A stretch of 64,000 bases of DNA from Hyphobacterium sp. CCMP332 (GTDB lineage: Bacteria; Bacteroidota; Bacteroidia; Cytophagales; CCMP332). The stretch lies in the NCBI GenBank assembly GCA_014323545.1, contig CP058647.1:2086001-2150000 (forward strand). Direction: 5' to 3'. The position numbers and the translations under genes were made by a program. The notes beneath the pieces are model-generated. The model was not told where the DNA came from and searched no databases. It saw nothing but the letters and a program-made list of their open reading frames with translations. The stretch's first letter is position 1, and the number at the start of each line of letters is the position of its first letter. Positions 18,901 to 27,800 of this stretch are shown piece after piece.

Positions 18901-21900
18901 TATTACCTACTAGATTTGAAGACAAGGCGTTGATTCCTATTCCTACATTATTAGCACCGGTTGTATTGGAGCCTAAAGCATTTGTACCCAATGCTGTATT
19001 TGAAGCCACTCCACTATTACCTCTTCCAATCGTAAGGCCATTAATTCTTGCATCACCTCCAACAACATCCAGTTGGTAATTAATATCAGGTGTGTTTGTG
19101 CCAATTCCAACTCTTGCTGTATCTACGTAAATATCCGTTCCGTTCGACTGCCAGTAACCCACGATATTCGGCGGAGCGGTGAGACTGTTTTGGTAGTCTG
19201 CACCCTGGCGCTGGGCAATGAAGTCAAAATCAAAACTTTCATTTGCCCCTGTCTCATTTTGTGTAACAATTATAACAGAATCCGCGGACTCTGTAAAGAA
19301 ATTCGCAGCAGTAAAACCAATTCCATTTTGGTGCCTTGATGTCAAGGAAAATGACGGAGTTTCGGTGAAAAATCCTGGTTGAAATTCAATGTCATAAACA
19401 CCGGGACCCGTATTGGTTACGGAATTTATAAACGGATATGATTGACTAATAACTGTACCATTCGCTGCAATCCTTGCACTAAACACATTCGCTGGTATGG
19501 TGTCATTCGCCCCCGAAGCGCCTCCAACGAGGGTAAAGTTGGTTCCGTTCCAAACGAAAAGTTCGTTTAATACAGTGTCATATACGACCATTCCGTGATC
19601 CGATACTCCGAGAAGCGGTTGGAGATTAGTTGTGTCTACTCTGTTTAGCTGAAGACCACGATCATCATGAGCAAGATCGAGCGAAGCATTTTGATTTGGT
19701 GTTGTAGTTCCTATTCCAACGCTAACATCTGAAGTTGCCCCGCCAACACCATTTATACTTCCCAAAACCATACTATTATCCTGGGCTACGATTGTCTGGG
19801 CTCCTATTGCAGTTGCATTATCTAGGTTTGTTGTTGAAGAGGACACACCTGCTCCGGTACCAATGGCTGTGATATTACTACCTGTTGAGTTTTGGTAATT
19901 GGCATCTATACCAATTGCCACGTTATTGTTTCCGGTAGTAAGATTGTGATTGCTTTCTCCACCAATTCCAATATTGGCGGATCCGGTTGTATTGAGTAAA
20001 GCGCCTAATCTTCCGATGGCAATATTGTCATTTCCACTGGTTGTGTTCGGTAATGCCTGAAAACCGATGGCAATATTTGAATTACCATCCTGAACAGAAC
20101 TTCCTGTACCAAATCCCATTAAAATGTTTTCTGTACCACTAGTTAGTGCCTGACCTGTATTTGGACCTAGTCTCAGATTCTGATTTGCAGGAGAAACTGA
20201 AAGCAAATGAAGCCCATTTTGATAATAAGCCTGACCAAGATCGATATTTACATTTCCACCGCTGATATCCAATAAATGTGCCGGGGTATTTGTTCCGATA
20301 CCAACAAGAGCTGTATCAAAATAGATATCCGATCCATTTGATTGCCAATATCCAACCACATTTGGTGGAGCTGTTAGCGTATTTTGATAGTCAGCTCCCT
20401 GGCGTTGGACAAGAATTGTGAACTCATTATTTATCAGAAAGTCAGTGTTGTTATTAACCAATTGTACCCTTGCAGTATTAGGAGAAACACTCCAGACATA
20501 CCCTCCGATTGATGTGAATGATCCGGCATCAGTAGTGTTTCCTATAATGATACTGGGAGCTTCAGTGAAGAATCCTGGCACAAAATTAACGTTGTAATCT
20601 CCCACGCCTAATCGTGTAACAGAGGTTATAAAATTATGTGAAGTTGATTCAATTGTAGGAGTCGCTACGTTACCATCAATCCTCGCACTAAACACATTCG
20701 CGGGAATGGTGTCATTTGCACCACCAGAAGCACCTCCTACAAGCGTGAAGTTCGTACCATTCCAGATGAACAGTTCTGTTAAAACTGTATCATAAACCAC
20801 CATACCGCGGTCACTGGGTCCGAGAAGCGGTTGGAGGATCGTGGTATCAACGCGGTTGAGTTGGAGTCCTTTATCATCGCTGCCGAGTACCAGATCTGCA
20901 TTGGGATTGGAGGTGCTGGTTCCTATTAGAATACTGGCCGTATCGGAATAAAGGTCAGTTCCGTTAGATTGGAGATAGCTAACTACATTCGGTGGAGCTG
21001 TGAGGCTGTTTTGGTAGTCGGCGCCTTGTCGCTGTGCGATAAGCATAAAGTTGGCATCGGAAAATGAATTTTCATGAAATCGGATGGTTATTGTTGCCTG
21101 GTTGGCATCATTGGCATTAGCTGTATGTGCAAATCGGGCATCATCCTGAGGTATGGCAATAAGTGAAGGTTCAACTGTGAAAAAACCAGGCACAAAAGTA
21201 ATCTGTACAACACCAGTACTAAGTCTGTTTACATTTTGAATAAATGGGTAGGATTGACTTGTAATGCTTGCAGCAACTCCGTTATTTGCAATTCTGGCAC
21301 TAAACACATTAGCCGGTATGGTGTCATTTGCCCCGCCGACCCTTACCAAAGATTCACCCGGAGGCCATACTCCGGCGGCTTTTGGGCCAAATATGCTATC
21401 CGTTACTGTATTAATATAAAAGTCGCCATCTACTCCGTCCCCGGGAGTTGGATCAACTAATCCGTTTAAAACGGTATTTCCATCCGCCCCCGCAGGGCCC
21501 ACCAAAGATGTTCCTGTTCCCCATAAACCTCCTGATTTAGGACCGAAAATGCTGTCGCTTGTTGTGTTGATAAAGAAGTCTCCATCCACACCATCGCCGG
21601 GTGTTGGATCAATTAAACCACTGAGTATGGTGTTTCCGTCAATTCCATTGGTACCTGCTGCTCCTGCGGGTCCTACTAAAGAAGTTCCTGTACCCCATAC
21701 TCCTGCCGTTTTGGGTCCGAAAATACTATCGCTTGTAGTGTTGATAAAGAAGTCTCCATCCACACCGTCGCCGGGAGTAGGATCGATTAATCCACTTAGA
21801 ATGGTGTTTCCGTCTATACCGTTAGCGCCGGCTGCACCTGTCGGCCCAACCAGAGAAGTTCCTGTACCCCATACTCCTGCCGTTTTGGGTCCGAAAATAC

Positions 21901-24559
21901 TATCGCTTGTTGTGTTGATAAAGAAGTCTCCATCCACACCGTCGCCGGGAGTTGGATCGATTAAACCGCTGAGTATGGTGTTGCCGTCTATACCGTTAGC
22001 ACCGGCTGCACCTGTCGGCCCTACCAAAGAAGTTCCTGTACCCCATACTCCTGCCGTTTTGGGTCCGAAAATACTATCGCTTGTTGTGTTGATAAAGAAG
22101 TCTCCATCCACACCGTCGCCGGGAGTTGGATCGATTAAACCGCTGAGTATGGTGTTGCCGTCTATACCGTTAGCACCGGCTGCACCTGTCGGCCCTACCA
22201 AAGAAGTTCCTGTACCCCAGACCCCTGCAGTCTTAGGTCCGAAAATGCTGTCGCTTGTGGTGTTTATAAAGAAATCTCCGTCTACACCGTCGCCGGGAGT
22301 TGGATCGATTAAACCGCTGAGTATGGTGTTGCCGTCTATACCGTTAGCACCGGCTGCACCTGTCGGCCCTACCAAAGAAGTTCCTGTACCCCATGCGCCT
22401 GCCGTTTTGGGTCCGAAAATGCTGTCGCTTGTGGTGTTGATAAAGAAGTCACCATCCACACCGTCGCCGGGAGTTGGATCGATTAAACCGCTGAGTATGG
22501 TGTTGCCGTCTATACCGTTAGCACCGGCTGCACCTGTCGGCCCTACCAAAGAAGTTCCTGTACCCCAGACCCCTGCAGTCTTAGGTCCAAAAATGCTATC
22601 GCTTGTGGTGTTGATAAAAAAGTCGCCGTCTACGCCGTCACCCGGAGTAGGGTCGATAAGGCCGCTAAGAATTGTATTTCCATCTGCTCCTGCAGGACCG
22701 GGTGCTCCGGCGAGGTTTACTGTCCAGGAGCTAAATGTTCCGCCTCCCGTAATAGAAGTCACATTTACATCCAATGCGCCTGTAGAAGGATTATAAGTAG
22801 TTACCGTACCTTCCATAAAGTTTGTACCTGACTCTGCTATAATTACAGTTTGAGCTGCAGTATAGGCTAATGCCGTGTCGACAGTCAAAGATTGTGGGCC
22901 TAAGGCTATTGTTAGTGTTGTAGTTGAAGTGGTCGCGTAACGATCGCCGTCTGCGCCATCTGTTCCTGCCGCACCTGCAGGTCCTACCAGAGAAGTTCCT
23001 GTACCCCAAACCCCTGCGGTTTTAGGACCGAAAATACTATCACTTGTTGTGTTGATAAAGAAGTCCCCATCTACACCGTCGCCCGGGGTAGGGTCTATTA
23101 AACCGCTGAGTATGGTGTTTCCGTCAATACCGTTAGCACCGGCTGCACCTGTCGGCCCTACTAAAGAAGTTCCTGTACCCCAGACCCCTGCGGTTTTGGG
23201 TCCGAAAATGCTGTCGCTTGTGGTGTTGATAAAGAAGTCGCCGTCCACACCATCACCAGGAGTGGGGTCAATCAATCCACTGAGTATGGTGTTACCGTCT
23301 ATACCGTTAGCACCGGCTGCTCCTGTTGGCCCAACCAAAGAAGTACCTGTTCCCCAAACACCGGCGGTCTTAGGACCGAAAATGCTATCGGTTGTTGTAT
23401 TGATAAAGAAATCGCCATCCACGCCATCGCCCGGAGTGGGATCGATTGAACCACTGAGAATGGTATTACCATCAATTCCGTTGGTACCTGCTGCTCCTGT
23501 CGGGCCAACCAGCGATGTACCAATTCCCCAAACACCTGCGGTCTTGGGACCGAAAATGCTGTCGGTCGTGGTATTGATATAAAAATCGCCATTCACGCCA
23601 TCGCCTGGTGTGGGATCGATTAATCCACTGAGTATGGTGTTTCCGTCAATACCGTTAGCACCGGCTGCACCTGTAGGCCCAACCAAAGAAGTTCCTGTTC
23701 CCCATGCGCCTGCAGTTTTAGGACCGAAAATGCTATCGCTTGTTGTGTTAATATAGAAATCGCCATCCACACCATCGCCTGGCGTTGGGTCTACCAAACC
23801 ACTTAGAATTGTATTGCCATCTGTTCCTGCAGGGCCGGGTGCTCCGGCGAGATTTACTGTCCAGGAGCTAAATGTTCCGCCTCCCGTAATAGAAGTCACA
23901 TTTACATCCAATGCTCCTGTTGAAGGATTATAAGTAGTTACCGTACCTTCCATAAAATTTGTTCCTGATTCAGCAATAATTACTGTTTGAGCTGCAGTAT
24001 AGGCTAATGCTGTGTCGACGGTCAATGATTGTGGACCTAATGCAATGGTAAGTGTTGTTGTTGAAGTAGTCGCGTATCGGTCGCCGTCTAAGCCATCGGC
24101 ACCCGCCGGTCCAATTAATTGAGTTCCTGCACCCCAAGCTCCTGCAGTTTTTGGACCAAAAATGTTATAGGTTGTGGTATTAATATAGAAATCGCCATCC
24201 ACACCATCCCCGGGTGTTGGATTAATTGTTCCGTTTAGTACTGTTTTTCCATCCGTTCCTGCTCCTCCTGTTCCTGTTCCCACCAAAGTCCAATAGGTGC
24301 CATCAAAATAGCGAAAGGCCTGAGCGGTGGTATCGTAATAGATTATTCCGGTATTTGCCGGATTATTGCCAAAAGTGACCGTATCATCGGCACTTAATTT
24401 TGGCATTAAAAATCCCAATGGCGAACTGGGATCAAGATGTAAAATGGCATTCGGATTGGGTGAAGTAGTACCAATACCGACATTTTGCTGTGCTTTTAAG
24501 TGAGAGTTGCCAAAATAGCATAGAGCCAGCAATAGCAGGGGGAGTAATAATTTTCTCAT
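12980..24559 (-). CDS. Giant tail-fibre-like secreted protein with collagen-like repeats and S74 domain (3859 aa)
   Basis: One unbroken frame of 11.6 kb. Order from the N-terminus: signal peptide (1-23, LKAQ); common head with GIGTTSPNPNAILHLD; fourteen collagen-like units (about 98-1075), each DPTPGDGV-GDF(F/Y)INT...FGPK...GTSLVGPTGAAG, split by two copies of a module beginning DRYATTST; three 'ANDTIPANVFSARI' modules with variable cores; thousands of residues of NTAIG-type beta-roll repeats of the kind seen in YadA heads and tail fibres; C-terminal S74 domain starting SDRRLKDNI (S3712), GFIAQELNNIFPEAV, and a long coiled coil. A matching promoter (24602-24632) and a strong terminator make it its own transcription unit. 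It is probably a homotrimeric surface fibre; target unknown. Confidence 0.85.
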   Translation of the reverse strand: MRKLLLPLLLLALCYFGNSHLKAQQNVGIGTTSPNPNAILHLDPSSPLGFLMPKLSADDTVTFGNNPANTGIIYYDTTAQAFRYFDGTYWTLVGTGTGGAGTDGKTVLNGTINPTPGDGVDGDFYINTTTYNIFGPKTAGAWGAGTQLIGPAGADGLDGDRYATTSTTTLTIALGPQSLTVDTALAYTAAQTVIIAESGTNFMEGTVTTYNPSTGALDVNVTSITGGGTFSSWTVNLAGAPGPAGTDGNTILSGLVDPTPGDGVDGDFYINTTSDSIFGPKTAGAWGTGTSLVGPTGAAGANGIDGNTILSGLIDPTPGDGVNGDFYINTTTDSIFGPKTAGVWGIGTSLVGPTGAAGTNGIDGNTILSGSIDPTPGDGVDGDFFINTTTDSIFGPKTAGVWGTGTSLVGPTGAAGANGIDGNTILSGLIDPTPGDGVDGDFFINTTSDSIFGPKTAGVWGTGTSLVGPTGAAGANGIDGNTILSGLIDPTPGDGVDGDFFINTTSDSIFGPKTAGVWGTGTSLVGPAGAAGTDGADGDRYATTSTTTLTIALGPQSLTVDTALAYTAAQTVIIAESGTNFMEGTVTTYNPSTGALDVNVTSITGGGTFSSWTVNLAGAPGPAGADGNTILSGLIDPTPGDGVDGDFFINTTSDSIFGPKTAGVWGTGTSLVGPTGAAGANGIDGNTILSGLIDPTPGDGVDGDFFINTTSDSIFGPKTAGAWGTGTSLVGPTGAAGANGIDGNTILSGLIDPTPGDGVDGDFFINTTSDSIFGPKTAGVWGTGTSLVGPTGAAGANGIDGNTILSGLIDPTPGDGVDGDFFINTTSDSIFGPKTAGVWGTGTSLVGPTGAAGANGIDGNTILSGLIDPTPGDGVDGDFFINTTSDSIFGPKTAGVWGTGTSLVGPTGAAGANGIDGNTILSGLIDPTPGDGVDGDFFINTTSDSIFGPKTAGVWGTGTSLVGPAGAAGTNGIDGNTILSGLIDPTPGDGVDGDFFINTTSDSIFGPKSGGLWGTGTSLVGPAGADGNTVLNGLVDPTPGDGVDGDFYINTVTDSIFGPKAAGVWPPGESLVRVGGANDTIPANVFSARIANNGVAASITSQSYPFIQNVNRLSTGVVQITFVPGFFTVEPSLIAIPQDDARFAHTANANDANQATITIRFHENSFSDANFMLIAQRQGADYQNSLTAPPNVVSYLQSNGTDLYSDTASILIGTSTSNPNADLVLGSDDKGLQLNRVDTTILQPLLGPSDRGMVVYDTVLTELFIWNGTNFTLVGGASGGANDTIPANVFSARIDGNVATPTIESTSHNFITSVTRLGVGDYNVNFVPGFFTEAPSIIIGNTTDAGSFTSIGGYVWSVSPNTARVQLVNNNTDFLINNEFTILVQRQGADYQNTLTAPPNVVGYWQSNGSDIYFDTALVGIGTNTPAHLLDISGGNVNIDLGQAYYQNGLHLLSVSPANQNLRLGPNTGQALTSGTENILMGFGTGSSVQDGNSNIAIGFQALPNTTSGNDNIAIGRLGALLNTTGSANIGIGGESNHNLTTGNNNVAIGIDANYQNSTGSNITAIGTGAGVSSSTTNLDNATAIGAQTIVAQDNSMVLGSINGVGGATSDVSVGIGTTTPNQNASLDLAHDDRGLQLNRVDTTNLQPLLGVSDHGMVVYDTVLNELFVWNGTNFTLVGGASGANDTIPANVFSARIAANGTVISQSYPFINSVTNTGPGVYDIEFQPGFFTETPSFSLTSRHQNGIGFTAANFFTESADSVIIVTQNETGANESFDFDFIAQRQGADYQNSLTAPPNIVGYWQSNGTDIYVDTARVGIGTNTPDINYQLDVVGGDARINGLTIGRGNSGVASNTALGTNALGSNTTGANNVGIGINALSSNLVGNRNIAIGEGALTNNTSGNENVGIGAVALSNNSTGIWNTAVGYVSMASATGSFNSAFGRGALENNTGSGNSGFGQNTLPSASGDANTAIGADAGTTLTGGNNNTFVGQGADAGVVSLTNATAIGSGAVVSQNNSLVLGNNANVGIGTSTPANRLEVIGDAAKFDSVIITNGAQAGYVLTSNATGEASWQPGASAHTLQAAYDGGQTVNMGSGNIDFISSGANSVLYIDEANERVGIGNSSPLNKLDVDGGMVIGGNYAGTNTAPTSGLLVEGNVGIGTTSANAPLTFNAVQANRKIVLLEGANNDHQFFGFGVGPGAILRYQVNGPSADHVFYSSVNASSSIELARITGDGNLGIGIINPSSRLHVIDNVNTGEFVGRFTNTNTGSQDGAAIYATSTATAANFGYGVIAEGNYLGVDALGAAGGFAGLRAQSLGAVTAIEVLGDPGSTSGIHVDANGATYSGLFENGNISLQGNVGAGGFVLQEIVNTNADGQTSLDFVNDANRMEIRYEGSNFTNNSLVIYDDDDGEARLIIEDATGNVGIGDYAPDEKLDVTDSISAGWVAVQVENLADDGIASYDLETDVGYYGIGTDASSVGSGLEGDFYVANYNLGSTPLVITDADNVGIGTITPSNKLEVVGDAAKFDSVIIVNGAQTGYVLTSNATGEASWQPLGASTFWDLTGNAGTVDGTNFIGTTDGVPLNFRINNQPAGKIEGPGTGVTALGYLSGNNGAGFNNSAFGNSAMAANTADGNSAFGSLALSVNNTGDANTGIGYAALRNIIGTQNTAIGNAAMENSASGNDNVAIGFTALLNNNADGNVAVGSRAALNSNGQGNTAIGYQALDANTTGTFNIAIGHNADVGAPGLTNAIAIGLNSSVAASNSMVLGGTGANAVNVGIGTTTPSNALDVIATGQSAIYAQTDGLAGGDYAISAINTGGADVAGYFINSNPGGGANSHGIYTASVGAGSGIYAAAQGTGTGSGAIFDNFNAANTSAVVRIQNTGGSVSPSLLASGAVGIGTNNPSELLHLSGGTIRLEDFAGNGRQILTVNNTGVVGYVDLADSVYWRRSGNDILNKNSGSVIIGTDSIRNGKLQLVTEINENSIQSWKYNNTSTGNQIRLLKANGTQALPSPVLINEDIAKLIAAGYHGSGFSNAGGIAISAAETWSATNRGSRMDFETVNLNATVATTKMRLTSEGDLGLGTATPSGRLEIIGGQGDGALLINDTDVTIGDYTGAQFGTTLIVDPEAAGNFQFLNGNVGIENIAPAFELDVTGDINASNSYFISSNEMLSTNGSNGLFLGYNSGHTNSQAFSTHIGMDAGAVSTGISNTFVGTQAAEVNTNGGQNAFFGLRSGWDNLGGSWNTFLGRSSGENNTDGDNNTFVGANAGNTNITGGNNTILGYNADVSSSALTNATAIGYNAFVASSNSLVLGGTGGNAVNVGIGLTAPVNTLDVLGEVAIGTNYAGFFAAPTDGLIVEGRVGIGTNAPSDVLHVSSTSIGVARFESTNNPLITIYDNGTYEGFIQSSSDNMVFGTAPASSANVLLYAGGTTRLTVENTGSVGIGVANPVNLLDVEGSVAIGANYSGTNTAQPNGLIVQENVGIGYNGASDLYQLRIDIPSTNSTTPYGLYTNNDYSGGSTKYGLFADVSIDGSGSKYGSWVNSNGAAGSSSLAMGSRVFVNHLGTGTVYGTYIDANKASGQSGTVYGQYVISDNDGTGTSYLMYANSIGSTSGTEYGLYITGEDLNYFSNNVGIGTTSPSYALEIVRSNSSGTIASIENTSSGVSADGLNIALGGTAGSNDYIYFERSGGGVQGRIAANGVGAVSYLTSSDRRLKDNISNFNGGLEMVLKMQPRNYVFKGSPEIARIGFIAQELNNIFPEAVNGDENSDPETEPMMVDYSKLTPILTSSVQELHKMIIDQQKMINELNTKLTSNEDDISSSNSLVIDKDDYMKQQEELNALKSDVEELKKLLLNVKK
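19188..19512 (-). repeat. ANDTIPANVFSARI module, copy 3 (inside the 3859-aa gene)
   Basis: Encodes a domain of about 105 residues framed by ANDTIPANVFSARI and FIAQRQGADYQNSLTAPPN. The frames are nearly identical in the three copies. The core shares only a sparse pattern (F-x-V...G.Y.I.F.PGFFTE.PS), so variation is concentrated in the core. Confidence 0.75.
20380..20722 (-). repeat. ANDTIPANVFSARI module, copy 2 (inside the 3859-aa gene)
   Basis: Second copy, same conserved frames (ANDTIPANVFSARI and LVQRQGADYQNTLTAPPN). The core reads GVGDYNVNFVPGFFTEAPS and then diverges from the other copies. It is directly preceded by the GLQLNRVDTT linker, which also recurs between copies. Confidence 0.75.
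21008..21337 (-). repeat. ANDTIPANVFSARI module, copy 1 (inside the 3859-aa gene)
   Basis: First copy in reading direction, directly after the last collagen-like unit. Frames ANDTIPANVFSARI and LIAQRQGADYQNSLTAPPN are conserved. The core (STGVVQITFVPGFFTVEPS) then differs from copies 2 and 3. Confidence 0.75.
22689..22946 (-). repeat. DRYATTST spacer module, second copy
   Basis: About 86 residues, from DRYATTSTTTLTIALG to NLAGAPGPAG. It interrupts the collagen-like array and is the same in protein sequence as the copy at 23827-24083, with mainly synonymous DNA differences. Confidence 0.8.
23827..24083 (-). repeat. DRYATTST spacer module, first copy
   Basis: First occurrence of the same 86-residue module, between collagen-like units 1 and 2. 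The second copy, at 22689-22946, sits five units later, so spacer plus five units may once have been duplicated as a block. Confidence 0.8.
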
Positions 24560-24601
24560 AACAGAATGTGTATCGTGCTTAGATTAATACGGACAAAAGC
24601 C

Positions 24602-24632
24602 CAAACGTAACAATGTACTAATATAATTCAAT
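24602..24632 (-). promoter_or_regulatory. Bacteroidota-type promoter of the 3859-aa fibre gene
   Basis: On the minus strand ATTG (24632-24629), 19 bases, then TACGTTTG (24609-24602). The -7 box is a full match to TAnnTTTG, and the -33 box has the TTG core. The predicted leader is about 35 bases before the ATG at 24559. Confidence 0.7.
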
Positions 24633-24833
24633 ACTTCCTTTTTTGGGAATTATATTGCCTCTAATTGATACGCTCTTTATTCTGAAATGTTCGGCCTGGG
24701 GGATAACAGATAAAATCAATAAATATAAAAATATTGATATTTCGAGATATAACTTTATTTGTACTTCATGAGTGTACCTTGGATTGCATTATTTAAATAG
24801 CAACTTTTCGGAACATCCTATTAATCTGTTTGA

Positions 24834-27800
24834 TTATTTTTTAGCTTCCATATTGAGAATTGCATTTAGTTGGTCAATCTGTGCCTGTAATAAATTCATT
24901 TTATTTTGCACATTTTCGTCTGATTTTATGGCCTCTGTATTTTGCACCTGTAACATTTCAATTTGAGCTTTTTGATTTTCAATAATGGCTTGTTGTTCTT
25001 TAATGGCCTCCACCAAAACAGGTACGATACTACCATATTCCACGGTTTTGGTTTTAAAGGAGTCACTTGCGGTATTAACCACATCCGGTAATATTTTTTC
25101 TACTTCCTGAGCCAGGAATCCCAGATGTCTTTTCTCATCTAGATTCAACTCTGAATTTACAGTGCTATCCCATTCAAATGATACCCCTTTTAATTGGAGA
25201 ATCTTTTGAAGTGACTCAGTTATTGGTTCAATATTTTTTTTAAATCTTTTGTCCGAAAGGTTGTTGTATGCACCTACACCGGCCACGGAGCCATTTACAT
25301 GAAGTCTAAAAGTAGGATTGTATTCTCCTATTCCGACATTTCCGCCGGCCCCGTTTAACACAAGATTGGTCCAGGCAACGGATACCTGATTTCCCTGAAT
25401 TTGTGACCAGCTATTAGATGGAATTGCACCATCCGTAAAAGTATTTATTTGCAGGACATTTTGATTCGTACCAAAATCTCCAACATTAAATACGGTTCGG
25501 ACTATAGCCACACCATTGACATCGAGTGAAGCTCCGGGAGCGGTTGTGCCAATTCCAACTGAACCTCCATTAAAAACAGCTGCATAATTATTATCTGCCC
25601 CGGAAACAGTAACATCCAAACCGATATTTGGCTGGTTGACTGTAGCGACGCCCCATGCTCCGGTGGATTCGATTTTCAAACCAATTTTGGTACTGTTTGA
25701 ACCACCCACTTTGGTGACCAGGTTTTGAATTAACATCCCATTATGACCAATAGAGCGAAGTCCTGAATTAAGCACTCTCAATGCTGAACCGTCCACTCCG
25801 GAAGCGATATTATTTTCAAAATATCCGGCTGATCCATTACTTGCCTGCGTTACAACGCTCAACTGATTGCTACCGGGATTATTTGTGCCAATTCCTACAA
25901 AGCCTGCATTGTTAATAAACATTCCGGTATTGGGATTCGAAATCGGATCAGAGGTCGCATAAAAACGGTATCCCGCATTAAAACGCGCCGTAAATTGATC
26001 AGTAGTACTAGAGGCGGTTAAACCCGGCGCACTTCCACTCCAGTCGCCCATAACAAATGAACCGAGGTGATTGGCCTCTGCATAATTCCCTATGGCAATT
26101 CCCCTGTTGCCACCAACAGTATTTCCTGTACCAATAGCGATTCCGCCAAAACCCGATACAGTATTATCGTATCCAAAAATAATTTCGCCATTTTGAGGGC
26201 CGGTTATTGTATTGTTTGTCCCCACCGTAAAAGCGTAATCGTTTCTATCAATGTTGGTATTTTGGTTTAAGGTTCCTCCTAGATCAACCGTATTTCCCGA
26301 AGAACTCAATCCATTCCCTGCTACAGTAAATCCTGTACCTGAGGTCCATGTTGGTGCAACTCCAGGTCCGCCTGAAGTAAGAACGTCACCAGCAGCACCT
26401 GGCAGATTGTTTGGCATCAGGGCTCCATCTAATCTTATATTCCCATTAACATGTAATTTTTCTGTAGGTGGGGTAATATCTAAGCCAACATTACCTGAAG
26501 GATCGAGAACTAATTGATTGATATTTGCTAGTCCATTTGTTCCAATCAGTAAACTTCCATTTTCACGATTATTGATCGTGGCCGTATTAGATCCACTAAT
26601 TCCAATTAGAAGGCCATCTGTTGCAGTTGTACCAAGGAAATCATTGGTAATAATCATTCCTGTACTACCTGCGGAACTGCTTATATGAAGTCTTTCGGTA
26701 GGCACTGTAACTCCAATACCTACATTTCCATCACCCACAATTCTCATTAACTCGTTGCTTGTGGTAGTATTTACAGAAGCGTAAAATATATGACTGGCAA
26801 AAGTTCCGTTAACCTGATACCTCAAAGCGGCCCCATTGACTCCAAAACCGAAGTATTGATGATCATTATTTGCCCCTTCAAATAAAACTATCTTTCTATT
26901 GGCAAGCGCAGTAGCAAATTGAAGTGGAGCATTTGGAGAAGATGTTCCAATACCGACATTGGCATTGTTGCCTAGAACCAGTGCATTACTAACAGCTACA
27001 GATGCATTAGCACCTATTGCAGTTGCATTGTTCAGGTTATTTACAGTCGCATCAGCATCATATCCAATGAAGGTGTTCGAATTACCGGTGGTGATTGTAT
27101 TTCCGGTTTGATACCCCAGAGCAGTATTTCTTCCACCTGATGAAGCCATCAAGGATCTAAATCCTATTGCAGCGTTATCATCACTATTTCCATTTTGCAA
27201 GGCCTGGCTACCGAAAGCCGCATTTCGTGCTCCGGTTGAGTTCACAATCATTGCATTATTTCCAACGGCCGTATTGTGCGTACCGGATGAATTGGATTGT
27301 AAAGTAGATCGGCCGAAAGCAGCATTAAATTGAATATGATCGATTCTTCCGGCAGGTACATTGTTAACTCTAAAGTTTAATGGAATATTATCAGTCGTAC
27401 CTACGAAATTGGTCCCGTCGATTGTTCCTGCATTACCTAAAATATCCCAAGATGAAGTTGCTGAGATGATGGCCTGATTTGTAACCGCCGTTACCCTTCC
27501 AAAAGCATCTACAGTAATTTGAGGCGATTGGCTAGAAGAGCCATAAGTACCTGCAGTAACTCCCGAATTGTCAAGACCAATAGTACCTGTGCTTGTTATT
27601 GTTCCGCCGGTTAAACCAGATCCTGCAGTAATACTGGTGACTGTTCCACCACCACCACCAGCGGTAGCTCCGGGTTGGTATTTGATAATATAGTTGACAT
27701 AAAGATTGACCGGACGAGTTTCTGCACTTATTCTTGGCGCACCATTGGTTCCATCACTTTTTGGTTCTCTGGCATGATCAACATTAGATGTTCCTATTCC

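Larger units (their letters stand above)
21340..24270 (-). repeat. Collagen-like tandem repeat array, about 174 bp per unit, 14 units
   Basis: Fourteen units coding for about 58 residues each, arranged as one unit, a spacer module, five units, a second spacer module and eight units. In the last block the period is exactly 174 bp (for example the ttgataaag motif near 21567 and 21741), and neighbouring units share long identical stretches in third positions too, which points to recent tandem duplication or gene conversion. Gly-x-y runs (GPTGAAGANGIDG) link the units. Confidence 0.9.

Noticed and set aside
21549-23582. Long plus-strand reading frames (415 and 177 codons) rich in KKSPSTPSPGVGSI
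   Set aside because: They are the antisense of the collagen-like repeat array; the repeat period is a multiple of three, which keeps the opposite frame open. They have no signal, start context or plausible composition.
21340-24270. Regularly spaced repeats that might be a CRISPR array
   Set aside because: The period of 174 bp is far too long, there are no unique spacers, and the whole stretch is an open coding frame.
24715-24738. ATCAATA...TATTGAT inverted repeat as a terminator for the 1714-aa gene
   Set aside because: The stem is made almost only of A and T, the loop is long, and there is no good T-run, so it would not be stable enough.
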